Positions 1 to 8,965 of a stretch of DNA of 64,000 bases are shown in pieces. The stretch is from Cryptomeria japonica (taxonomy: Eukaryota > Streptophyta > Pinopsida > Cupressales > Cupressaceae): positions 646,510,468 through 646,574,467 of the forward strand of contig NC_081409.1 of the NCBI RefSeq assembly GCF_030272615.1, written 5' to 3'. A program made the translations under genes and the position numbers. The notes below the pieces were generated by a model. That model had not been told where the DNA came from. It saw only the letters and a list, made by a program, of their open reading frames with translations, and made no database searches. Position 1 is the stretch's first letter. Each line of letters begins with the position of its first letter.

Positions 1-269
1 GGTAACTAAGGCATCAGCCTTAGGGGGAGGCAAATTGATGACAGATCTTGCATTACCCCCGGTAGTGGTCTAAAAGCTTTTTTTAGACATTGGAGAAGTC
101 AGTTTGAAGATTCACCAACGCAGATTTGATGGATCTTGGATCCGGTATGGTATGCCGGCAAGCATTTATGTCAATGAGGAATTAGGGTTCCGTAGGTTAA
201 AAGGCAAAAGTGGTTCATTTTTCACCACCAAGCATTCAGACCGAGTTAGAGCGAGTTGAAGGTGATTCA

Positions 270-1425
270 GAGAGATCTTGAGCATTTCTAGGCATATTCT
301 AGTGCATTCAGAGCGAATTTTCAAAGGTTTTTCACTGACAAAGATTCTAAGGTATTTCTCAGTTTTCAAGCTATCTTTTTTGAGATTGCAATGGTGTTTG
401 GATTTGCTCCCGCTTTGGCAAATGCTGTTGTTCTTGTTGCGGTTAATATTAAGAATCATCCATGCCCGGTATTCAAGAAACACCCTCAGATTACAAACGT
501 TGACTATTCAGTTGATGCATATTCTAGGGTTCCCGATGACTTTCTTTATGTTTAGGATGTCAAAGCTTACATTCACTCCACTCTGGAGGAATTGGGCACA
601 TCAGAGATGAAAACCATGTATATGACAACATTGTTGGATAAGAATGGTGTGATCAAACCGGAATTCAGACATTTGAAGGATTGAGGGTTTACCAACATTT
701 TGGAGATGCGTGAGTTTGATGATGAAATCATTCGGTATGTGTTGAGCCATGTTCATGGTTAGTTTATGTGGTTACACCAACCTCATAAAGTCACTAAGGA
801 TGCCATTTGGGCAATTACCGGTTTGCCTCAGGTTGGCCAGAGACCAGATAAGAAGAAAATCTCTTAACAATGAAGTCACCAAGCTAACTAGTGCTACTTT
901 CGACAATTCCTATAAGGATTAGTACAATCAGAGATAAGGACATGTAATTTGTCAGCATGGTTATTTGATATAAGGTAACTCAATCTAATTGGTTGAATTT
1001 TGTTTCTAGTTCTCATATATATTGTGCACATAAGATGATTAATAAATATTAAAATTATGATCTTTGCCAGAGGATGTGTGATAAGTTAATTTTGAATCTT
1101 GGAAAAATCAAAGGTGAAAAGAAAGGTGTATTCCGGTATGGTAATCTTGTTGTTTGTGTGATGCTCTTTTTCCTTAATGAGACCCCGAGATCTGGTAAAA
1201 GGTAATGGGCCTTTGATATTCCTGCAGGGTTGCAAATCAAAGATGCCTTAAGAAGCATAGGTCAGGATAGAGAATCCACCTTATGGGGATGTTTAAAGGC
1301 TTTTCAAAAGGCAATGAAACAAAGGGAAAGAGTGCCGAAGCACATTGTTGATAAATACTCTACTGAGATCTGCTTTATGGTTAAGAAAGATGTAAAGAAT
1401 GTCACAAAGCAATCACAGAGGTTCG
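270..1425 (+). pseudogene. Degenerate copy of the retroelement ORF2 family
   Basis: Function unknown. Reading across stops and frame changes, this stretch matches the N-terminal two thirds of the protein at 25157-26330. Shared blocks in order: an EELG block near 580, DKNG-x-KPE near 640, a VHG-x-F-x-WL block near 750, T-K-x-AI-x-A-x-TGLP then G-x-RPDK near 800-860, KIKG-x-KKG-x-FR-x-GN near 1105-1150, and VDKYS-x-EICF at 1345-1375. The order and spacing are kept, so this is one decayed gene and not chance similarity. It has several stops (TGA near 683, TAG near 760, TAA near 865) and frame changes. It ends at about 1425, where sequence belonging to the gypsy polyprotein begins, so it is either older sequence cut by the gypsy element or a leader ORF of it. 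Confidence 0.6.
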
Positions 1426-1521
1426 TCGGATGCTACAGCAATTTGCAGATCCCAGAAGTGACACTGAGAGTAGACAAGTCCATCGGGATTCTTCGCGCCT
1501 CAGCAGAATAGAGAGATAAAT

Positions 1522-2381
1522 ATGGAAGAAGATCAACTACAAGATCATCGAAGATGCACCTTTGAAATACAAGCTTCACCACCCTATCGCATAGTCGAAC
1601 AAGAGGTTGAAGGTGAGATCAGTCAGATATTAGAAAAATTCAACAAAAATACCATGGAAACTCAAACTCCACCACCCCCACAGGAGGAAATGGAAGAGCC
1701 AGCTTCAGTATGGTCCCAGTATGAAGAGGCAGCGTGGATCCTAAGGTTTGACGGATCCTATTCCAAAAGGGGGGCAAGAATTGGTTTTAAGTTAACCAGT
1801 CCTGACGGGGAGTGTTTCTCATAGCCCATCGACTCCAATTCCCTTGTACTAACAATGTAGCTGAGTATGAGTCGCTAGTTCATGGATTATTGTTCGCCAT
1901 AAGCAAGGGAGCTAAAATGGTACAAGCCTACGGTGATTCAGAGATAGTGGTCAAGCAAGTGAGAAAGCAATATGTTTGCCATGATAAGAGACTGTCCCAT
2001 TACCGTAACAGAGTCTGGGATCTTCTGGAAAGCTTTGATGCCTTCAACATCCGGTCAGTCGGGCGAGCAGATAACCAAATTGCGAACACGTTAGCTCAAG
2101 CAACCAGTTCACTGGAACCTCTTACCATAGGAAACATGGATCATCTGTCCATAGAGTTGTCACTGAATCCCTCAATCCCAGATAACTTCACAAATTTTCA
2201 AGTATTTGAAGACGATGGTCAAATCCAAGAATTTTTAACAAGCTCAGACATATTTGTAGCCCAAATGATTGATGAGGAGGAAACAAAAGAAGAAGCAGAG
2301 TTGGATGATGATGGAGTTTTGAACTTGAAAACAAATTTCATCCCTAAAGGAATGATACAGTTGGAAAGAATGTATGATTAG
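1522..2381 (+). pseudogene. Archaeal-type RNase H-like domain of gypsy polyprotein
   Basis: Ribonuclease H domains of this kind degrade the RNA strand of RNA-DNA hybrids during reverse transcription. The core starts at AWILRFDGSYSK (about 1732-1767). It continues, after a frame change near 1815, with CTNNVAEYESLVHGL (about 1840-1885), then YGDSEIVVKQV (about 1930-1962) and GRADNQIANTLA (about 2060-2095). The acidic positions D (in FDG), E (in AEYE) and D (in GDSE) are kept. The fourth, normally Asp in an ADxLA-type motif, reads Asn here. An acidic tail follows to a TAG stop at 2379-2381, in frame with the RT segment downstream. The domain lies before the RT, whereas the additional RNase H of Tat elements is usually described between RT-RNase H and integrase. 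Confidence 0.75.
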
Positions 2382-2396
2382 GACCAAATTAATGAG

Positions 2397-3989
2397 ATGA
2401 AAGGTGAGAAGACTAATGGTGACCAATTCAAAAAGGTAAATATGGGCACAGAGGACAACGCCAAAAATGTGTACGTAGGCAAAATTTGTACACCAGATGA
2501 AAGGGTCGGAATAATTCAAGCCTTAAAAGAATACTCCGATATCATAGCATGGAGTTATGAGGATCTAAGGACCTATGATACTTCTATCATTATCCACATG
2601 ATTCCTCTCAAACGAGACAGTAAACCTTTCCGGCAACGCCAGAGACCAGTCAACCCATTACTGGAACCTCTTATACACCAAGAAGTCAAAAAGTTGCTAA
2701 CAACAGGGATCATATTTCCAGTATGCCATTCAACGTGGGTCGCCAACTTAGTCCCAGTAAGGAAGACGAGTGGAGAAATTAGGTTGTGCGTCGATTTCCG
2801 AAATTTGAACAAAGACAATTACCCCCTGCCGTCCCTCGACGAAGTATTACAAATTGTGAATGGTTCATAGATGATGTCCTTTCTGGACGGATACTCGGGT
2901 TATAATCAAGTACTTGTGGAATATGAAGATAGATTGAAAACTGTGTTCACTACAAAATGGGGAACATTTACTTATAAAAGAATGCCCTTTGGGCTGATCA
3001 ACGTTGGAGCTATGTTCCAAAGAGCTATGGATATCGCCTTCAGAGAGCTAATTGGGAGGAGTACAATCATCTACATGGACGATCTTACTGTATTCTCAAA
3101 GGAAAGAGAGAGTCACATTAAAGACCTAAGGAGGATATTCCAAAGATGCCGGAGGTATGGGATTTCCTTAAACCCAAAGAAATGCATATTTGGGGTCACC
3201 GAAGGCAAACTATTGGGACACCTGATCACAGAGAAAGGCATATTGATTGATCCTGAGCGTATTGATGCTATTTCAAGGATCAATTTGCCATCCAGCCAAA
3301 AGGAGCTGAGGTCTTTCTTCGGAAAGATTAATTTTGTCAGAAAATTTATCAGTGGTTTCGCCGAGATAGTAAAACCTTTAAATGAGATGTTGAAAAAGGG
3401 TGCAAAGATGGAATGGACACTGTCATCAAAGAAAGCATTTGAACAAATCAAATTGGCTATAGCTGACGCGCCAGTTTTGGTTAGTCTAGACTACACTAAG
3501 CCATTCTACTTGTACTCCTTTGCATCTGAACATTCGTGCGTTGCAATACTCACACAACGAACTGAGGAAAAGGAAGAGCATCCTATAGCCTTTATGAGCT
3601 CGCCTCTTAAGGATGCAGAATTGAGATACCCAAGTGTTGAAAAGCACGCTTATGCCCTGGTGAAGGCTGTCAAGAAATTTAGGCACTATATATTAAGGAG
3701 TAAGATCTTCGCCATTGTACCTGATGTTGCAGTTAAAACACTCCTGATGCAGAACGAACTAGGGGAAAGGCGAGGAAAGTGGGTCGCCACCATCCAAGAA
3801 TATGATGTAGAGTTACAACCGATGAAATTAGTTCGAGGGCAGGCTCTAACGCAAACTATGGCAGTCGAAGGACTTGGACTAATACAACAGACATATGTCT
3901 TGAATGATGTCTCTCAGAAAGAATGGTACTATGATATTGTGTCATATTTAACAGACCACAGATACCTCGCTCCCATGAATTCTGCATAG
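2397..3989 (+). pseudogene. Ty3/gypsy reverse transcriptase and RNase H
   Basis: This is the polymerase part of the gypsy polyprotein, which copies element RNA into DNA inside the virus-like particle. Visible RT blocks are a WVANLVPVRK block near 2740, RLCVDFRNLNK near 2785-2815, FLDGYSGYNQV near 2880-2912, FTYKRMPFGLINV near 2970-3005 and the catalytic IIYMDDLTVFS at about 3065-3098. The RNase H part follows, with PFYLYSFASEHSC near 3502 and EYDVELQPMKLVRGQAL near 3800-3850, the usual end of this domain. A TAG at 2868-2870 breaks the frame just before the FLDG block without shifting it, and another at 3987-3989 ends the long frame. The catalytic YMDD core is intact, but the stops make this a pseudogene unless read through. 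Confidence 0.9.
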
Positions 3990-4022
3990 AAATGAGCCTT
4001 CAAACTCAAATGCTAGCGATAT

Positions 4023-5049
4023 ATGCTCCAGGGATCAGTGCTCTACAGAAAGAATCATGAAGGTATATACCTTCGATGTGTCGGATACAACGAAGCCAAG
4101 AGAATAATAGAACATTTTCATTCCAAGTTTGGAACGGGCCACAGAGGGAGTCAAGTCACTACCTTTCAAATCTTAAGGGCAGGATATTATTGGCCTACTA
4201 TTTTTAAGGATACCTATGAACACGTAAAGACATGCCACATTTGCCAGGTTGTTGCTATTAGAGAAAAGAACCCTGCAATGCCATTACAACCAATCACAGA
4301 GGTAAGACCATTCGCCATGTGGGGGTTAGATTTTATTGGAGCAATAAACCCACCATCATCCGCGCAGCACAAGTACATCCTGATAGCAACCAATTACTGC
4401 ACTGGGTGGTCTGAAGCTCAGGCATTGAAGAACTGTACAACAGACACAGTAATCAAGTTCCTTGAAGAGAACATTATCACCAGATTTGGATGCCCTCATG
4501 CTCTAGTGTGCGATAATGGTTTTGCAACTGGGCATTCGATTATGGCATCACTTTGAAATTCTCATCGAATTATTACCCCCAAGGTAATGGACTGGCAGAG
4601 TCAACCAACAAAAATTTGCTCAATGTGATCAAGAAGCTGCTTGATAAGAACCCGAGAGATTGGCATACACAATTGAGGTTTTCTCTATGGGCAGACAGAA
4701 CGAGAGCTAAGAAATCTCTAGGCACTTCCCCATACCACTTGGTCTACGGATAGGACCTGATTTTCCCTATTCAACTAAGGAAAAGTTGGCCAAGTACCAA
4801 GGGATAGTCAAAAGATGGTTTGCCAGATGAGCCACTACGAAAGCATTCAAGATCTCGGATCTAGTCTTGTATTGGGATAAACCCCATGAACGAAAAGGGG
4901 ATCACAACAAGTTCGATTACTTATGGAAGGGACCATACCAAATTGCCAAGATACTGGGAGAGAACGCTTTCAGGTTAAAGACTTTGATAGGTGATGACAT
5001 TCCTTTGCCTGTTAATGGGCAATTCCTGAAACATTATTTCATGCCTTGA
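4023..5049 (+). pseudogene. Ty3/gypsy integrase (zinc, catalytic and C-terminal parts)
   Basis: Integrase joins the element cDNA to host DNA. The N-terminal zinc-binding part shows HFHSKFGTGHRGS then CHICQ (about 4110-4248). The DDE core shows the first Asp in WGLDFIG (near 4320), the second in VCDNG (near 4507) and the Glu in GLAEST (near 4590). A frame break at about 4540-4556 separates the second Asp from the Glu. After a TAG at 4751-4753 a separate open piece, 4867-5049, has LWKGPYQIAKILGENAFRL, the GPY/F-type C-terminal domain of Ty3/gypsy integrases, and ends with a TGA. The start at 4023 is only the first Met after three stops, because the polyprotein would have been continuous with the RT segment. 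All three catalytic residues survive, but the frame does not. Confidence 0.85.
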
Positions 5050-6461
5050 GTTTCGTGGTGGAATTCGTTTGTACATAGCTAGGTTAGTTTTGCTTTGGTT
5101 GTGTGTCTAGTTTAGTTGTTTTCTTTTCCTTAGTTTAGTTTGCTTTGTCAGCTTAGTTGCTTTCACTTGCTTCCGCGTGCTTTAGTTTAGTAATAAAGGA
5201 GGATTCCCTTTGGTGAGAAGGTGATGTTGCTAAAACATGCATACATTGGTTTGACTCCGCTAAGCTATGTTCGGGGTATTCCTTGATGAATATTTATGAA
5301 GAGCTTTTAAAATTTTAGATTAATTGTCTCTAAAGTATCTCGAAGCTAGGACGAACATTTGACTAGAAAGGGAATCATCAGTTGTATCTCGACACTGAGT
5401 CTTTCAATCATTATATCTTGTACACTTTAAGAATCCTCTGAGTCATTTTTGACCTCCCACAGTGAAGTTATGGCAAGTAAACATAAGGAAATTCATCAAA
5501 AAGTCTTACTTCAGCACCACTATAATACTCAAGCCCACGGTACGCTTCATTGCTTACACGCCAAAGTGTGGAAATATGTGAAAAGAAAAAAAAAAGAATA
5601 TCAAAGAAAGAACAAGAGAAAAGAAAAGAAAATCAAAACACTTGGCATTTGAGGTGTGCGGAAATCTCTATAGGTGTATCCTTCAAATCAATGCATAAAT
5701 CGCCGCAAGTAGAGCAATCTTCGTGAGATTATAGAGATAACCTCGCCGGGGCTATGGACGCTTGCTGGCAGCGAGGCTCTATCTAGGGATGCTTTTGGAG
5801 TAAGGCAAAGCACTTAAAATTATGCAACTTGCCATGATGGAACCAAAGAGTCATAATGATCTTAAGAGACAGGAATTAATGCATTTTTGCACACACTTAT
5901 AATTGAAGGATGAAAGATCTTGATACAACTAAGGATTCCTCTTTCCTTTTTGAATGCCCTTCCAAGCCGGCAAGTAAGTTAGTTATAATTAATTTTTGAT
6001 TCTAAATGATCAGAATGGGTTTTATCCTAGGAATATTCAAGAACATTCCTCTCGTGGAGTCGCCAGATGTTGTGAGCTTTTTCACACATCGGCCAATTGC
6101 AAATGGGGACCCTCTCTTTTCCTACTTTCTCGGATTTTGTTAGTATCATGTGACCTTTTGCTGCAGTTTCACCAAGCCTTGTCCACTTCAGAGCATTCCA
6201 GGCCCTAACAATTGAAAGTTAGTTTTTGCAAGTTATGTGATTCCGAAGTGTAAACTCCACCAGAGTGCTTTGAGAGGCCAAAGGACGAAGATCGCAATTG
6301 ATTTGGATGAATTTGGACAACTTTCTATTTTTAGAAAGTTTGCTTTTTTACTTTTTCCTATTTTTTAGGAAGTTTCATTTTTGGCATTTTTAGCCCGATC
6401 CTCGGTATGGCTATTTTTAGAAAGTTTCCCTATTTTTTAGGGATGTTTGCTTTTTGCTTTT
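5050..6461 (+). other. Non-coding 3' region of the gypsy element
   Basis: No coding sequence is recognisable. The first 150 bases are T-rich with repeated TTTAGTT/GCTTTG motifs. An A-rich lysine/arginine-coding stretch near 5580-5640 looks like low-complexity sequence and not a gene. Position after the integrase suggests a long 3' untranslated region, as known for Tat elements. I could not place a polypurine tract or LTR start in it. Confidence 0.4.
6054..6065 (+). other. tRNA 3'-end-like motif (GTGGAGTCGCCA)
   Basis: The twelve bases read like a tRNA acceptor end finishing in CCA. The reverse complement begins TGGCGACTCC, the form a gypsy primer-binding site takes. It lies in the non-coding tail of a + strand element, so a functional site would belong to a minus-strand element whose LTR lies to the right. 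I found no such LTR. It may instead be a conserved untranslated-region motif. Confidence 0.25.
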
Positions 6462-6818
6462 TCGGAAGGGGAACCTAGGGTTTACACTTGTAATACTGAC
6501 CTGCCTCGACTGGAACTCGAAAATTCCAAGTTTTGACCTAAAAAAGCTGAATCCCTAGATTTTAGGCTTTTGCTTTTTCCGGGATGCAAACCTAGGGTTT
6601 ACACTTGCACCATTGACCAGCTTCGACCAGATCTCGAAAATTCCAAGTTTTGACCTAAAAAAGCTAAATCCCTAGATTTTAGGCTTTTCGCTTTTTTGGG
6701 ATACAAACCTAGGGTTTACGCTTGTACTATTGACCAGCTTCGACCGGAACCCGAAAGTTCCAAGTTTTGATCTAAAAAGCTGAATCCCTAGATTTTAAGC
6801 TTTTTGCTTTTTCAGATG
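6462..6818 (+). repeat. Tandem array, about 117 bp unit, three copies
   Basis: Three consecutive copies share the same order of landmarks: CCTAGGGTTTAC, a TTGACCAGCTTCGACC-type block, a CGAAAATTCCAAGTTTTGA block, and GAATCCCTAGATTTTAGGC followed by a T-rich run. The CCTAGGGTTT landmark starts at 6474, 6591 and 6708, a period of 117 bp. Copies differ by scattered substitutions, mostly transitions. Smaller internal repeats of AGGAAGTTT/AGAAAGTTT precede the array at 6330-6450. Confidence 0.85.
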
Positions 6819-7066
6819 ATCCACCTAAGCATGGATTTCAAATTTGAAGTTACTCTGGTTAAATTAGATTAAACTGTGAAATTTTGAAATTTCTTTGAAA
6901 ATTCTTCTAACTGGCTAACAAGGGTTTTGAAGTGTTTCTGCAGGTTCAAACCCCATCACGAAGGTTGAAGAGGCCATGAAGGAGCCTTGCATGAAGTCTG
7001 CCATGCCTTAGGAGGCTGTGTGGGTGCTCTCATCAAAGTCTGCCATGGCTTAGGGAGGCCACATGG

Positions 7067-7700
7067 GTGCCCACTCTAAAGTCCGCCCCACCTAAAGAGA
7101 CCATGAAGGAGCAAGGGTTAAAGTCCGCCCCACCTAAAGAGGTCATGGAAGAGCATGGGTTGAAGTCCGCCCAAGGCTTAGGAGACCAAGGAGGAGCAAG
7201 GCTTGAAGTCCGCCCAAGGCATAAGAGGGGCCATGAAGGAGGTAACTCTAAAGTCCGCCCAAGCAAGAAGAGGGGCCATGAAGGAGGTAACTCCAAAGTC
7301 CGCCCAAGCAAGAAGAGAGGCCATGAAGGAGGTAACTCCAAAGTCCGCCCAAGCAAGAAGAGGGGCCATGAAGGAGGTAACTCCAATGTCCGCCCAAGCA
7401 AGAAGAGGGGCCATGAGGGAGCAACCTCCAAAGTCCGCCCAACCATGAAGAGGCCAAGGCTTGAAGTCGACCCAAGGAGGAAGGAGACCATGAAGGTGTC
7501 AAGGCCCAAGCCTGCCAAAGGTAAGGAGCCATCAAGGAGGTCATGTGGGTGCTAGGCCCAAAGTCCGCCCCTCCTAGAGAGACCATGGAGGAGTCAACAC
7601 CAAAGTCCGCCAAGGTGAAGGAGACCTTGAAGGTGCTAAGGCTGAAGTCCGCCAAGGTGAAGAGGTCATGTGGGAGCAAGGGTCAAAGTCCGCCCTAATG
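7067..7700 (+). repeat. Minisatellite, 45 bp unit, with degenerate flanks
   Basis: The core has exact 45 bp spacing: AAGTCCGCC landmarks (one mutated) start at 7251, 7296, 7341, 7386 and 7431. Flanking units (7078-7250 and 7440-7700) keep AAGTCCGCC plus CATGAAGGAG or CATGGAGGAG blocks but vary in length. Because 45 is a multiple of three and the unit has no stop in several frames, long open frames occur on both strands (for example 7067-7555 on + and 7033-7518 on -). I read these as by-products of repetition and not as a protein. It sits between the 117 bp and 95 bp arrays in the supposed 3' region of the gypsy element. Confidence 0.9.
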
Positions 7701-8450
7701 CCTTAGCCAAAAATTTCACCATAATGGAGGCCAAGGAAGAGTTCTAGCCAGAGTCCACCATACCCTAGAGATGTGTTTAAAGTCCGCCAAAATTTGAAAA
7801 AGATGGAGATAAAATTCAAAAAATCAACCTACACATGGAAGGTCAAACAAAGTCAACATGATGTCACAAAATCCACAGAGATTTCAAAATTAAATCCAAA
7901 ATGAGGAAATATCTAAATAAAAAAAAAATCCTCAAAATAAATCCAAAATAGTAAGTTTTTTGAGAGAATATAAAAGGTTATTGAGATATTAATTCAAAAT
8001 GGAAAGTTTTTTTTGAAAGGGAATATTGGAGGATTAATGAATATCTTCAAACTTAAATCAAAATGGAAAGTTTTTTAAGAATTAGAAGTATGAGTTGGAT
8101 GATTTTAGGGGTTTTGCTTAAACCTTGTCTACAAATACTTCGTTATCAAATTCATTATTACACCAAGAAGTTCAAAATCACTGAGGAGAGCTTAGTAAAG
8201 TATGTCAGTTTGAAGATCATCTAGAGGAAATTCTAGATATTGCTGGAAGTGGGATAATATTTTTGGCAGAAGGCTTACAGATTTCTGGAGAAAGACATCT
8301 TTTCTGAATTTTCTCAATATCTTGGAGAAAATTCTAGCCTTACTCCTATCCAAGTTAGAGGTGAAATTAAAATTGTGAATTTTTTGAATATTTTCCAGAA
8401 TTTAATAAATGATTTTTTCGAAAATTTTGGAGAAAGAAAATCATTTTTTT
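7701..8450 (+). other. Non-coding AT-rich stretch, possible LTR promoter
   Basis: No gene is visible. Related short segments (CAAAATGGAAAGTTTTTT at about 8005 and 8060) recur. A TATA-like CTACAAATAC at 8129-8138 is followed after about 25 bases by a sequence that could be a transcript start, which would fit an LTR U3/R border. No matching LTR partner was found. Confidence 0.25.
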
Positions 8451-8840
8451 TGGCTAAGTATGAATTTTTTTTAAAGTTTTGACACTTGATGGTGACTTCA
8501 ACCGACCTCAAGGCTGAGGGTCTGGAGGTGAAAATTCAATTTTTTTGGCTAGGTATGAATTTTTTTTAAAGTTTTGACACTTGATGGTGACTTCAACCGA
8601 CCTCAAGGCTGAGGGTCTGGAGGTGAAAATTCAATGATTTTGGCTTAGTATGAAATTTTTTTAAAGTTTTGACACTTGATGGTGACTTCAACAGACCTCA
8701 AGGCTGAGGGTCTGGAGGTGAAAATTCAATTTTTTTGGCTAAGTATGAAATTTTTTTGAAAGTTTTAACACTTGATGGTGACTTCAACCAGCCTCAAGGG
8801 TGAGGGTCTAGAGGTGAAAATTCAATTTTTGTGGCTAAGT
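8451..8840 (+). repeat. Tandem array, 95 bp unit, four copies
   Basis: The landmark TGGCT(A/T)(A/G)GTATGA starts at 8451, 8546, 8641, 8736 and 8832, so the unit is 95 bp (96 in the last). Each unit carries TTTTGACACTTGATGGTGAC, then CCTCAAGG-x-TGAGGGTCT and GGTGAAAATTCAAT. Copies differ at a few positions. It ends about 130 bp before the start of the long frame at 8966. Confidence 0.9.
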
Positions 8841-8965
8841 ATGAGAGTGAAAAATGGAAAATTTTCCAACAATTAACCATTTCGCGGCCCCGTAGTTTTT
8901 TTTGAAATTTTGCAGAAATTTTCTAACTTAAAGTTTTCATCATTCATCTGTAGGTCTTGAGCACC

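Larger units (their letters stand above)
1430..8870 (+). mobile_element. Ty3/gypsy element, Tat-like, partial (pol plus long 3' region)
   Basis: The order seen is a plant-type extra RNase H domain (1715-2120), RT (2490-3300), RNase H (3300-3900), integrase (4023-4760) and an integrase C-terminal domain (4867-5049), followed by about 3.8 kb of non-coding sequence with tandem arrays. An extra RNase H domain and a tandem-repeat-bearing 3' untranslated region are both known for the Tat/Ogre clade of plant Ty3/gypsy elements. No gag or protease is recognisable upstream and no LTR pair could be defined, so both outer limits are uncertain. Everything to the right of 5049 is assigned to this element by position and precedent only. 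Confidence 0.55.

Noticed and set aside
5449-5652. Lys/Arg-rich frame
   Set aside because: It is an A-rich low-complexity run in the gypsy tail with no motif.
7245-7448. Regular repeats resembling a CRISPR array
   Set aside because: The units are head-to-tail with no unique spacers, and the context is a plant retroelement.
7033-7555. Long open frames on both strands (about 160 codons each)
   Set aside because: They lie in a 45 bp tandem array whose length is a multiple of three, and open frames on both strands follow from the repetition.
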